A stretch of 52,130 nucleotides of DNA from Candidatus Curtissbacteria bacterium (GTDB lineage: Bacteria > Patescibacteriota > Microgenomatia > Curtissbacterales > GWA2-41-24): the NCBI GenBank assembly GCA_016187105.1, contig JACPKK010000001.1:1-52130 (forward strand), given 5' to 3'. Positions 1 through 7,729 of the stretch are shown here, piece by piece. A program made the translations under genes and the position numbers. Below the pieces are notes generated by a model. The model was given only the letters and a program-made list of their open reading frames with translations, was not told the DNA's origin and made no database searches. How positions within the stretch are numbered: the stretch's first letter is position 1; each line of letters opens with the position of its first letter.

Positions 1-1050
1 CCATGATATGAATGTCGGCATGAGCAAGTACCAATCCTGTTCGGATAAGCGTCGGCCTATCAGATTCTTTGCAACATGAATCCCGAGGAGATCGCAGTAA
101 AGTTCGGAAACTGTTGAATATTGTCCTTTTAGTCTGCTTTCGTCGCCTGGTCTGCGTATTAAAGGATGGCAAGTTTCATGAGCAAAAAGGAAGATTCTTG
201 AAACTCCTTCTAAATGGTCATCTTCAAATTCTTTCGATGCCGGAAGAATCGAGTGAAGAGCGGCTAATCTATTTTGAAAGCGTGCGTGAAAAGATGGTGC
301 GAAAATCGTTACCTTTGAACCGTATTTTTCTCTCCAGTCTGCCTGGCACGGGAGATTATTAGCGCTCCAGCCTATCGAAGCCAGACCTGAAAATATTCTT
401 GTTTTGTCCACCCTTGCTCTTATCGGGCTTCCGTTCCATCCATAAACAGCCAGAAAACTATTTATAAACTGTTGTGCTTCTTGCGTCTGTTCTCTGTCAA
501 TGATTCCTGACCATGATAAATATGCGTATTTGCGGCTAAAAAGCTTATCTATGTATCGATCATAGGGGCCGATAACAATATCTACAGTTGGTTCTGGATT
601 TGCAATCCAGACTTTCTCGCTTTTTTCATAATCGCCATCGAGTAAGGATTGGGACCGTAAGATCAAATAATTTTTAAGATCTTGGTCTTCACAGATTTCT
701 GCTGCTTCAATCAATTTCTCAACCACTGGCACAAGTAATTGATGATATTGATGATGGTAAGGAATTGCGGTTAGCTTGCCATCACCAGCCCTTTTTACTG
801 TTGTATACTCGGATAAAATTTCTGGATTTTGGTTGGCGGCTTCTTCTATTTCTTTAGCGGTGGCATCATGAGGATAAAGATTTGCGCCGGGAAATAAGTC
901 GTTTTGTTGTTCCTCGTAAATTGGTGCGGTACCTACGGCAGCTTCAACAAGTCTTTCTGATAGCTGACGTTCTACTTCGGTTAAACCACTTAGCTGTATT
1001 TCAAATCTTCTGATAAAATTGGGTTCTGATACTGCTGTTCTTTCTACCAT
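1..1050 (-). CDS. M49 (dipeptidyl-peptidase III) superfamily metallopeptidase-like protein, partial at left edge
   Basis: An open minus-strand frame of 350 codons starts at ATG 1050-1048 and runs off the window without a stop. It is a clear paralogue of the protein at 2579-3940: both share an N-terminal PGANLYPHDAT / SGANFYPHDAT block, a VIGPYDRY / AIGPIERY block and a downstream metal site. The predicted zinc site is HETCH at residues 291-295 with the likely third ligand Glu316 in VSELYCD. The family removes dipeptides from peptide N-termini; here that activity is inferred from the metal motif only. No signal peptide is visible, so it is probably cytoplasmic. Like the gene before it, it starts with MVER. 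About 100 residues of the C-terminus are expected outside the window. No clear promoter was found in the 87 bases upstream, so it probably belongs to the greA-peptidase operon. Confidence 0.7.
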   Translation of the reverse strand, partial: MVERTAVSEPNFIRRFEIQLSGLTEVERQLSERLVEAAVGTAPIYEEQQNDLFPGANLYPHDATAKEIEEAANQNPEILSEYTTVKRAGDGKLTAIPYHHQYHQLLVPVVEKLIEAAEICEDQDLKNYLILRSQSLLDGDYEKSEKVWIANPEPTVDIVIGPYDRYIDKLFSRKYAYLSWSGIIDREQTQEAQQFINSFLAVYGWNGSPIRARVDKTRIFSGLASIGWSANNLPCQADWREKYGSKVTIFAPSFHARFQNRLAALHSILPASKEFEDDHLEGVSRIFLFAHETCHPLIRRPGDESRLKGQYSTVSELYCDLLGIHVAKNLIGRRLSEQDWYLLMPTFISW

Positions 1051-1137
1051 GAATCTCTTTGAGAGCGAGTTTATACGGGAAGTTTGCCGACCTCGTTAAT
1101 TAAGTTTTGGTGCAGAGGGATTAAGCAGCGTTTGATC

Positions 1138-2544
1138 TCACCTAGCCAAAAATTGTTCCCATGACTGCGTACTGGCTCTGCCGTACTGACCCCTATGTTC
1201 CGAAGACAGCATATTATTTACAAAATTTAGCTCTTGCTGGGGAGTAACCGGCTGCCGGAATATGAGACGCAAAAGTCTTCTTCTGCCATCATAATTTAGA
1301 CTTTGGGCCATCCATTTATGCATCGCAAATCCGATTCCGTAAGCATAAAGGTACGCTCGGAAAATTGGGTCTTCTGTCCTGTCTTTAATTTGTTTTGCTA
1401 TCTCTTCATCTGTTTCGGCAGGACAATAATGTCGAATATACTCCCTGACCTCTTCTTCGGGTATTGTTTCACCGTCACTAATCCGCTTGTGGATATTGTT
1501 ATAAACCATTTGCCTTAGCCCTTCAGCTTCAAGCTCAAATTTTGCCCCTTCTGTAAGTTTTTCTGATATACCGTCAACAAATAAATGGAGTGTTTGGGCT
1601 ATGCCTTCTGCTGTTATCTGTTCAGGGTCAAAAACTGTAGTTACTCCAAGAATCGGGATTAATCTCGGATTGTTTAACCAGCCAAACATTTGGCCGAAAT
1701 GGGCGGCAATTTCGTGCGGTACCATGGATTCAATTTTACTTATCGTCAGTCTTTGTGCATGTCTTGCGTGGGTGTTTACTCTAAGGCGAAACCTTTCTCT
1801 ATTGCCGTCTGCCCAGTTTATCCAGTATTCGTCTCTATTGTCGGTTTCCGCAACAAAATTCGGAGTAAAATCCCGACCAATAATCCTCGACAATTCTCCA
1901 AGTAAGTCTTGCCCAGACGTCTGCATTAATCCAGGAATTTCTGCAGGGTCTATCAGCTGGGATCTTCGAAAAGCCTCTATAGATTCACGGTCATAACTAC
2001 TCCATCCCAATAAAGCAAACGTTTCTCTCACGTCCTGCAATTGCCCTTCTAATCTTCTTTCCCCAATTAAGACCGGTTCTATGCCCATAAGCTCTCGTAT
2101 GTAATCTGTAGGGGATATTTCTAAGGTATTTGCAAAATTTACACCATAAAATGTTTCAAAAGCTCTTAATTTTGCCTTAAGGAAGTCAATCTGCATCTGT
2201 AAACCTTCATCGTCGGAGGGCGGAAGTGCTTCTACGGTATGTCTATATGATTGCAGTTGATCGATTATTCTTACTGCTCTCTCCTGTGTAATAGGGCTAT
2301 AGATGGCGGTAATTGCTTTACTTGTTCCGTCGTCAAATAATGGTGACGCGAGATCAAAATCTATAATGCCGCCATCTTCCTCTCCAACTATTTTGCTGGA
2401 TGCATGAACGACGCGGAAAAGAGCAACAATATTGGGAGAAGTTACTTCCCTAAGATTTTCTGCCTCTTCTCTAGATAGACCCTGTCCACCATTTAGTACT
2501 GGTCCACCATTTAGTACTGGTTCACCATTTGGTCTCTCTACCAT
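1138..2544 (-). CDS. Putative zinc metallopeptidase, DUF1704/DUF885-like
   Basis: This 468-residue protein has a gluzincin-like metal site: HEIAAH at residues 277-282 and, about 30 residues later, TAEGIAQ at 311-317, whose Glu313 would be the third zinc ligand. The HExxxH plus EG(I/L)A arrangement resembles the 'QEGLA' DUF1704 family (which includes tubulin tyrosine carboxypeptidases) and more distantly DUF885 peptidases; the later AYLYAYGIGFAMHKW segment also recalls DUF885. No signal peptide or membrane segment is seen. The N-terminus carries a low-complexity PVLNGG repeat made by an 18-bp DNA repeat. It lies 34 bases after one M49-like gene and 87 bases before its paralogue. Substrate unknown; the family assignment is tentative, the metallopeptidase fold more likely. 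Confidence 0.55.
   Translation of the reverse strand: MVERPNGEPVLNGGPVLNGGQGLSREEAENLREVTSPNIVALFRVVHASSKIVGEEDGGIIDFDLASPLFDDGTSKAITAIYSPITQERAVRIIDQLQSYRHTVEALPPSDDEGLQMQIDFLKAKLRAFETFYGVNFANTLEISPTDYIRELMGIEPVLIGERRLEGQLQDVRETFALLGWSSYDRESIEAFRRSQLIDPAEIPGLMQTSGQDLLGELSRIIGRDFTPNFVAETDNRDEYWINWADGNRERFRLRVNTHARHAQRLTISKIESMVPHEIAAHFGQMFGWLNNPRLIPILGVTTVFDPEQITAEGIAQTLHLFVDGISEKLTEGAKFELEAEGLRQMVYNNIHKRISDGETIPEEEVREYIRHYCPAETDEEIAKQIKDRTEDPIFRAYLYAYGIGFAMHKWMAQSLNYDGRRRLLRLIFRQPVTPQQELNFVNNMLSSEHRGQYGRASTQSWEQFLAR
2485..2532. repeat. 18-bp tandem repeat, about 2.6 copies
   Basis: The unit TCCACCATTTAGTACTGG occurs at 2485-2502 and 2503-2520, followed by a degenerate partial copy to 2532. 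Read on the minus strand it encodes the hexapeptide PVLNGG twice at the very N-terminus of the DUF1704-like protein. Such repeats are prone to copy-number change. Confidence 0.85.
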
Positions 2545-2578
2545 GTTTTATATTTAAATAGAGGCAAATTATAGCGCT

Positions 2579-3940
2579 TTAGATGAGGTTCTTCAAGTTT
2601 GGTCTGAAGCGTTCGAAGATTTCCAGGGAACCATATTTTTCGACGACGTGCTTGGCTTCGTTATAGCTTCCCATGGAAATTAATGTCTCAAGAGAATCTG
2701 ATAATTCTTCAAGCGCTAGGAACATTTTATTGAAGTTTGGCCATGAAAATCCGCCAGATTCAATGATTGCCCCATTTTCTAAAAAGAAGTTAATGGCAAT
2801 AGCAAAACCTTGAGCATAATGAACGACGCCAGGTTCTTTGAGGTAGGAAATCCACCAGGAAAAAGCCCTGGCGACAAACGTGACCATTATGGCCTCGAGC
2901 TCTTTTTGGCTGATAACATCTTTTAACAGCAACGACCCACATGCTTTGACTCCAAAAACCGAAGCTGCTATTTCGTCAAAGACTGGGAAGTATTCTTTAA
3001 GTCTGTCTTCTGCGTCCCTATATCTTAGAAGCGGATGGCTGATCTCGTGGAGATATGAATTTCGAAGTGAACCCAGCCTTAAAATTTCAGCGGGGTAGCC
3101 TTGCTGAAACTTCTCTTCAAAAATAGCGTGGAAGATGGGACGATGTTCTGTGTCGAATTTTTTATTGAACGACTCTTTAAAAATGGTTATTTCAGAACCG
3201 TATCTTTCCATCAGCTTGACGTCATTTGGAAGGTTGGAGCTTGTGAACATGAAGTGGGCGATTAAGCCGGAGAAAATTAGAGTATTATCTACCCTAACCT
3301 GAATTTTATTTAAAAAGTCTACTTTCTCGGAGGGGGTTAAAGTTCTTCTCCTTGCACTGACAATAAAATCTTTAAAACGCACAGCATCTTCAGTTTGTTT
3401 TTCATCCATAATTCCGACCCAGGCCTGGTAGGAACATTTGGTAAAAAATAGTTGGTCATTGTATCTTTCAATTGGGCCAATTGCGATATCAATTTTGTAA
3501 GGCTTCATGGTGAGCCAGTAAATGTCGCTAACCTCGTACGTACCATCAAGAAGGGCATTTGCTTGAGTGTGGAGCCTTTTGGCAAAATCCCTATTTTGGG
3601 TAAGATCTGCCGCTTCTTTTAAGAGGTGCGCAACTTTCTCCAGCTGGGTTTTGTATTTTACGTGGTATGGAATAGCTATTAGCTTCCCATCTTTTGACCT
3701 TTCTACTACCGTATATGGAGAAAGGATACTGCGGTCATTTTTGTCGGCGGCGGCGATTTCATCACGTGTTGCATCGTGCGGGTAGAAATTTGCGCCTGAA
3801 TGGGCGACATTTTCCTGCTTTTGGTAAATTGGTGCGATAGCTTTTGCCGCTTCAATTAACTTTTTAACGACTTTTTTTTCAGAAGCAGTTAGCCCATGGT
3901 CGGCCTTTGATTTAAAAATGACAATTGAACCGTTTTTCAT
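2579..3940 (-). CDS. M49 (dipeptidyl-peptidase III) superfamily metallopeptidase with HEISH motif
   Basis: This 453-residue protein matches the bacterial DPP III-like family along its length: NFYPHDAT near residue 51, SDIYW near 138, DIAIGPIERYNDQLF near 151-165, and a C-terminal HYAQGFAIAINFFLENGAI block followed by EAKHVVEKYGSLE. The predicted zinc site is HEISH at 298-302 with Glu323 (FDEIAAS) as third ligand. Classical DPP III has the longer HExxGH motif; the five-residue HEISH form is the one known from the Caldithrix abyssi enzyme. No signal peptide, so intracellular peptide turnover is the likely role. Its ATG overlaps the greA stop codon (ATGA, 3937-3940), which implies translational coupling. 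Dipeptidyl-peptidase activity itself is inferred. Confidence 0.72.
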   Translation of the reverse strand: MKNGSIVIFKSKADHGLTASEKKVVKKLIEAAKAIAPIYQKQENVAHSGANFYPHDATRDEIAAADKNDRSILSPYTVVERSKDGKLIAIPYHVKYKTQLEKVAHLLKEAADLTQNRDFAKRLHTQANALLDGTYEVSDIYWLTMKPYKIDIAIGPIERYNDQLFFTKCSYQAWVGIMDEKQTEDAVRFKDFIVSARRRTLTPSEKVDFLNKIQVRVDNTLIFSGLIAHFMFTSSNLPNDVKLMERYGSEITIFKESFNKKFDTEHRPIFHAIFEEKFQQGYPAEILRLGSLRNSYLHEISHPLLRYRDAEDRLKEYFPVFDEIAASVFGVKACGSLLLKDVISQKELEAIMVTFVARAFSWWISYLKEPGVVHYAQGFAIAINFFLENGAIIESGGFSWPNFNKMFLALEELSDSLETLISMGSYNEAKHVVEKYGSLEIFERFRPNLKNLI

Positions 3941-4401
3941 AAAATCTCCAGCACTCTGACCCTACTTTTAACCGGCCCGACAGCAATCTCGATTGTCTCC
4001 CCTACTTTTAAACCCAAAATGGCTTTGCCGACAGGTGATTCGTTGGAAATCTTCTTCTCGGCCGGGTTTGCTTCCATGGAGCCGACTATTTGAAATTTAT
4101 GGACTTCGTCGTTCATCTCCACAACGACGGTGGAGCCAATGACAACGAAATCTGTTTTTGGGGCCGCCTCGATGACTTGGGCGGAGTGAAGAACGTCTTC
4201 GAGTTGAGAGATTCTGGTTTCTATGAGAGATTGATCTTCCTTGGCGGCATCGTATTCGGAGTTTTCGGCAAGGTCCCCGAATTCCCTGGCCCTTTTAATT
4301 CTGGCAACTACGTCCGGCCTTTTCTTTCGTACCAGCTCTTCGTATTCTCTTTTTACTTCTGTAAGACCTTCGCGGGTGAGGCTCCAACCGGAGTTGCGAA
4401 T
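3937..4401 (-). CDS. greA: Transcription elongation factor GreA, no conventional start codon
   Basis: Translation of this frame gives LTREGLTEVKREYEEL, then RAREFGDLAENSEYDAAKEDQ-type sequence and the C-terminal domain ending KVGETIEIAVGPVKSRVRVLEIL. These are the N-terminal coiled coil and the FKBP-like domain of GreA, which rescues backtracked RNA polymerase by stimulating transcript cleavage. The frame is open from a TGA at 4405-4407, and no ATG, GTG or TTG lies before the conserved region. The only plausible start is ATT at 4399-4401, giving 154 residues (the family has about 158). An ATG at 4415-4417 is out of frame by one. A search for ATG starts alone recovers only the last 61 residues (from 4122). 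The first codons are a copy of the tRNA-Glu 3' end. Either ATT is used, or a small insertion or assembly error broke the original start. Confidence 0.8.
   Translation of the reverse strand: MRNSGWSLTREGLTEVKREYEELVRKKRPDVVARIKRAREFGDLAENSEYDAAKEDQSLIETRISQLEDVLHSAQVIEAAPKTDFVVIGSTVVVEMNDEVHKFQIVGSMEANPAEKKISNESPVGKAILGLKVGETIEIAVGPVKSRVRVLEIL
4380..4394. repeat. Copy of the tRNA-Glu 3' end at the start of greA
   Basis: GGCTCCAACCGGAGT at 4380-4394 is identical to 4531-4545, the acceptor and T-arm end of tRNA-Glu in the same orientation. After two extra bases the match continues for CGAA. In greA it supplies codons 4-8. Duplicated tRNA ends are the usual trace of site-specific integration, but only about 150 bases separate the two copies. 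Confidence 0.8.
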
Positions 4402-4429
4402 CTTTCAGATTCCGCATTTTTCTACACTT

Positions 4430-4453
4430 CTACTGAAATCGTTGTTTCAGTAG
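4430..4453. other. Perfect 9-bp stem-loop in the greA leader
   Basis: CTACTGAAA (4430-4438) pairs with TTTCAGTAG (4445-4453) around a six-base loop. It lies between tRNA-Glu and greA, about 30 bases upstream of the putative ATT start. It could be a processing site or attenuator in a tRNA-greA transcript. Function unknown. Confidence 0.5.
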
Positions 4454-4495
4454 AGTTCCGAAAAACCGAACCAATGGTCAACTCTTGAGGAAGCA

Positions 4496-4529
4496 CAAAA
4501 TTACTTTGGACTTCACCAAAATAATTTTG
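4496..4529. terminator. Inverted repeat directly after tRNA-Glu
   Basis: CAAAATTACTTTGG (4496-4509) and CCAAAATAATTTTG (4516-4529) form a 14-bp stem with one mismatch and a six-base loop. It begins immediately after the tRNA discriminator base on the minus strand. AT-rich arms fit a terminator or an RNase processing signal, but no long U-tract follows. Confidence 0.45.
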
Positions 4530-4602
4530 TGGCTCCAACCGGAGTCGAACCGGTGTTACTAGGATGAGAACCTAGCGTCCTGGGCCACTAGACGATGGAG
4601 CC
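4530..4602 (-). tRNA. tRNA-Glu (anticodon CTC)
   Basis: The minus strand folds into a complete cloverleaf. The acceptor GGCTCCA pairs with TGGAGCC, the anticodon stem CTAGG/CCTAG encloses the loop TTCTCAT with anticodon CTC (plus-strand 4566-4568), and the T-arm ACCGG/CCGGT encloses TTCGACT. The discriminator is A at 4530 and CCA is not encoded. It reads GAG codons. Confidence 0.93.
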
Positions 4603-4652
4603 AAGCCGTGCTGATTATATCAGCCGCCAAGTTTGCGGAGCAAGGCCTTCTG

Positions 4653-4661
4653 ATATATAAT
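4653..4661 (+). promoter_or_regulatory. Probable -10 element for the DUF5667 gene
   Basis: TATAAT at 4656-4661, inside TGATATATAAT, precedes the ATG at 4684 by 22 bases, so this mRNA would have a short leader, unlike many others here. No convincing -35 box was seen. Confidence 0.45.
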
Positions 4662-4683
4662 CTGCTGGATTCTTTGATCTGAT

Positions 4684-5379
4684 ATGCGAGTAGTTTCAGT
4701 CTGCCTTGTATCATTTTTGCTGTTTTTTTACACTCTCGCTCCCGCTCGTGCTGCTTTTGAAATTGAATTTCCGCAAGTCAGCGATGGGCAGATTAACGAA
4801 GCCTTATTAAAGACCGTGCCCCTTAGGCTTATTCCTTCCAATCCTTTTTATTTTTTGATCAGCGTCAAAGAGGCAATTTTGTGGAGTTTTCAGCCATCGA
4901 GCGCCAAACGGACGGAACTGGATATGGTTCTTGCCGGCAAGAGACTTAAAGAATCTTACCTTTTAGTTAATAGGGGGGATATCAAAAATGCCAGTACCAA
5001 TATGACCCGATACGCCCAAAAAATCGGGAAAATGACGGGAGGACTTGCGAAAGCAAGGCTGCAAAAACAGGATGTCTCCACTTTAGTTTCGGAGATTGCG
5101 GAGGATATGAAAAGCCATGAAGTCTTGTTTTTTGCAATTAAAAAGAGGGCCGAGGGCCTAGGTGATGATTACGGTTTTTCCAAAAACTACAATAGCGCGG
5201 CGGCGGCTTTTGTTGATGCGGTCGCGGCGCTTGATAATTTTCGGCCGGGAATCAAGGACAGGTTTAAAAGCGCCAGCGAATCGGCAGAAGTCCGAAAAAC
5301 TTTATTTGACAGCGCCCCTAAATCTCCAGGTTTTATTGAGGCTTCGCCATCTGTTAAGCCAAGAAAAATTATTTACTAG
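4684..5379 (+). CDS. Exported DUF5667-domain protein
   Basis: A 231-residue protein with a signal peptide (hydrophobic run VVSVCLVSFLLFFYTLAPARAA, cleavage likely after ARA). After it comes LIPSNPFYFLISVKEAILWSFQPSSAKRTELDMVLAGKRLKESYLLV. This is the DUF5667 pattern: a 'PxxPFYxLKxxxE' start followed by a charged helix ending in (R/K)LxE. The rest is a helical bundle with an Ala-rich stretch. The domain is common in Patescibacteria and Gram-positive bacteria and is thought to sit outside the membrane. Its molecular function is not known. It stands alone on the plus strand, convergent with hppA. Confidence 0.7.
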   Translation: MRVVSVCLVSFLLFFYTLAPARAAFEIEFPQVSDGQINEALLKTVPLRLIPSNPFYFLISVKEAILWSFQPSSAKRTELDMVLAGKRLKESYLLVNRGDIKNASTNMTRYAQKIGKMTGGLAKARLQKQDVSTLVSEIAEDMKSHEVLFFAIKKRAEGLGDDYGFSKNYNSAAAAFVDAVAALDNFRPGIKDRFKSASESAEVRKTLFDSAPKSPGFIEASPSVKPRKIIY

Positions 5380-5435
5380 GAAAAATTTTTAATTTCTAAT
5401 TTTTAATTTCTAAACTTAAAAGAAAATTCTAGGCA

Positions 5436-5509
5436 GATTCTGGACAAGCCCTTCGATTACACTCAGGGCAGTTGAAGGGCAGTGAGTTATATCGAACTGC
5501 CAGAATGAC
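5436..5509. repeat. 74-nt dispersed structured repeat, copy 1
   Basis: Starts GATTCTGG and ends CCAGAATGAC. It is nearly identical, with a few substitutions and no length change, to 28762-28835 and 37139-37212. The ends pair (ATTCTGG/CCAGAAT) and two alternative inner stems exist: GCCCTTC/GAAGGGC and GGCAGTT/AACTGCC. It lies between convergent genes. Confidence 0.9.
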
Positions 5510-5585
5510 AAGAGAAAGACTGCTTCGCGGCTTTGTTCATAAAGATTGCCACGCCCCTTGGACTCGCAATGACAGGGTGCTTGGG

Positions 5586-7592
5586 TTAGACCAGGAATGG
5601 GATGAGGAGCAAGGCGACGATGTTTATTATTTTTATCATGGGGTTGATGGCTGGGCCCGCAGTATCTTTATAAGGATCGCCGACTGTGTCGCCCGTTACT
5701 GCGGCTTTGTGAGTTTCTGAACCTTTGCCGCCAAGTTTGCCCGACTCTATATATTTTTTAGCATTGTCCCAAGCCGCGCCTCCGGTTGTCATGGAAATGG
5801 CGACAAAAATTCCGGAAACTATCGCGCCTATTAAAAGCCCGCCGAGAGCCTTTGGCCCTAAAGTCAGGCCGACAATAAGGGGGGAAATGACGGGAATCAT
5901 GGCGGGAACAACCATCAGCCTTAAGGCTTTTTGGGTAACAATATCAACTGCTTTGTCGTACTGGGGTTTTTGGGTTCCTTTTAAGATACCGGGGATCTCC
6001 TTAAACTGTCGCCTGACCTCGTCTACGACTGCGCCGCCTGCTTTGCCGACTGCACTAAGGGCATAGGAAGCGAATAAAAACGGCAAGGAAGCACCAATTA
6101 ATAGGCCGATTAGGACTCTAGGGTCAGAAAGCGAAAATTCAACGCCAGCACTTTGTAATGCCAGCTCTTGGGAATAGGCGGCAAAAAGGACTAAGGAGGC
6201 GAGAGCGGCAGAGGCAATGGCATAGCCTTTGGTAACAGCTTTGGTGGTATTGCCGACGGCATCGAGCGCATCGGTAACTTTTCTGACTTGAGAGGGAAGG
6301 TTGGCCATTTCGGCGATGCCGCCGGCGTTATCGGTAATGGGGCCGAAGGCATCGATGGCCACGATGATTGCGGTTAAAGAAAGCATGGACGTTGCGGCAA
6401 TCGCTACACCATAGACTCCGGCAAGGGTAAACGAGGCCAGAATGCCGGCACAAATCACAAGAACCGGCCAAAAAGTAGAACGCATGGAGAGGGCAAGGCC
6501 GGCGATAATATTGGTGGCGTGCCCGGTTTGTGAGGCGGCGGCAATTGACTGGACCGGCTTATATTTGGTTGCAGTGTAGTACTCTGTAATAAAAACCATA
6601 AAAATGGTAACAGCAATACCAATTATGGAAGTCAGGTAAATATTAAGCGGGTCATAAATACCGTTGGCATTTAACATAATTTGCGTCGCCGGATAAAAGG
6701 CCACGGCGGACAAGGCGGCGGCCACAATTAAACCGATGTAAAGGGCTGCCATGATGTTTTTATTTTTAGGCAACCTGACGAAGAATGTACTGATAATCGT
6801 GGCAAGGAGCGCGATGCTTCCCAAAACAACCGGATAAAGAATTGCCCCCAGTGAATCCTTAAAAACGTGTGAGCCAAGAAGCATGGCGGCGATTATGGTG
6901 ACAGCGTAAGTTTCGAAAAGGTCGGCGGCCATGCCGGCGCAATCGCCGACATTATCACCAACGTTATCAGCAATGACGGCTGGGTTTCTGGGGTCGTCTT
7001 CGGGAATACCGGCTTCGGTTTTGCCGACGAGATCGGCCCCGACATCGGCACCTTTGGTAAAAATGCCTCCACCTAAACGGGCAAAAATGGAAATTAGCGA
7101 CCCGCCAAAACCAAGGCCGATAAGGCCGGCAGTATCACCGGTGGCGCCAAAAAACCCTGCTACGGAAAGAAGGGAAAGGCCAACAACCAAAAGGCCGGTG
7201 ACCGAACCGCCGCTGAAGGCAACATGCAAAGCTTTTGAAAGGCCAGTTTTGGCAGCTTGAGTGGTACGAACATTGGCCCGAACCGAAATATTCATACCAA
7301 TAAAACCGGAAACGGCAGAGGCGACAGCACCGATGGCAAAACCGACGGCGATAGCGGGCGTTAGGAAAAACCAAATGGCAGCAAAGATAACAACTGCCAC
7401 GGCGGCTATTACCATATACTGCCTTTGGAGGTAGGCCGCGGCGCCTTCGGCTATGGCGTCGGAAATTGCCCGCATTTTAGGAGTTCCAGATGGAAGGGAA
7501 ACAATGCGAAAAGCGGTGATGATACCATATAGAATCGCCGCAACAGAAGCGATTAGGGCAAACGGCAGGCCGACTTGTGGATCGAAATTCAT
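5586..7592 (-). CDS. hppA: Membrane-bound proton-translocating pyrophosphatase, K+-independent type
   Basis: A 668-residue integral membrane protein with about 15-16 hydrophobic helices. It hydrolyses pyrophosphate and pumps H+ across the cell membrane. The substrate signature DVGADLVGKTEAGIPEDD is at about residues 183-200, followed by NPAVIADNVGDNVGDCAGM and a C-terminal Asp/Lys-rich GDTVGDPYKDTAGPAINPMIK block. In GNTTKAVTKGY the residue after GNTT is Lys451; Lys there marks K+-independent H+-pumps, whereas K+-dependent enzymes have Ala. The length is normal for bacterial enzymes. It is monocistronic, with its own TTGACA-N17-TATCCT promoter at 7647-7675. It probably recovers energy from PPi released by biosynthesis in an organism with limited metabolism. 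Confidence 0.95.
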   Translation of the reverse strand: MNFDPQVGLPFALIASVAAILYGIITAFRIVSLPSGTPKMRAISDAIAEGAAAYLQRQYMVIAAVAVVIFAAIWFFLTPAIAVGFAIGAVASAVSGFIGMNISVRANVRTTQAAKTGLSKALHVAFSGGSVTGLLVVGLSLLSVAGFFGATGDTAGLIGLGFGGSLISIFARLGGGIFTKGADVGADLVGKTEAGIPEDDPRNPAVIADNVGDNVGDCAGMAADLFETYAVTIIAAMLLGSHVFKDSLGAILYPVVLGSIALLATIISTFFVRLPKNKNIMAALYIGLIVAAALSAVAFYPATQIMLNANGIYDPLNIYLTSIIGIAVTIFMVFITEYYTATKYKPVQSIAAASQTGHATNIIAGLALSMRSTFWPVLVICAGILASFTLAGVYGVAIAATSMLSLTAIIVAIDAFGPITDNAGGIAEMANLPSQVRKVTDALDAVGNTTKAVTKGYAIASAALASLVLFAAYSQELALQSAGVEFSLSDPRVLIGLLIGASLPFLFASYALSAVGKAGGAVVDEVRRQFKEIPGILKGTQKPQYDKAVDIVTQKALRLMVVPAMIPVISPLIVGLTLGPKALGGLLIGAIVSGIFVAISMTTGGAAWDNAKKYIESGKLGGKGSETHKAAVTGDTVGDPYKDTAGPAINPMIKIINIVALLLIPFLV

Positions 7593-7646
7593 GCAGAATT
7601 AATTAAAACAGGTTTCTAAAAAAGCTAGCAAGGGGCAAGTGGAGAA

Positions 7647-7675
7647 AGGATAACTTTTAGGAACGGCTATGTCAA
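7647..7675 (-). promoter_or_regulatory. Sigma-70-type promoter of hppA
   Basis: On the minus strand TTGACA (7675-7670) is followed after 17 bases by TATCCT (7652-7647). The implied leader is about 50 bases. Confidence 0.6.
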
Positions 7676-7729
7676 GAGTTATCAGTTTTCGGTTGTCGGA
7701 TAGTTGTCCGTCAGTTATCAGCTAATCGG

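Noticed and set aside
69..362. Plus-strand reading frame of 97 codons at the left edge
   Set aside because: It is the complement of the M49-like gene, whose minus-strand frame is open for 350 codons and has clear homology to the protein at 2579-3940.
4090..4488. Plus-strand frames opposite greA
   Set aside because: The minus strand encodes complete GreA over this range; the plus frames have no family features.
4380..4545. Integrated element bounded by tRNA-Glu att-like repeats
   Set aside because: Only about 135 bases separate the copies and no integrase is present, so an intact element is excluded; at most a remnant or simple duplication.
6931..7260. Pro/Ala-rich plus-strand frame opposite hppA
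   Set aside because: Composition is that of the complement of a GC-biased membrane gene; there is no start context or homology.
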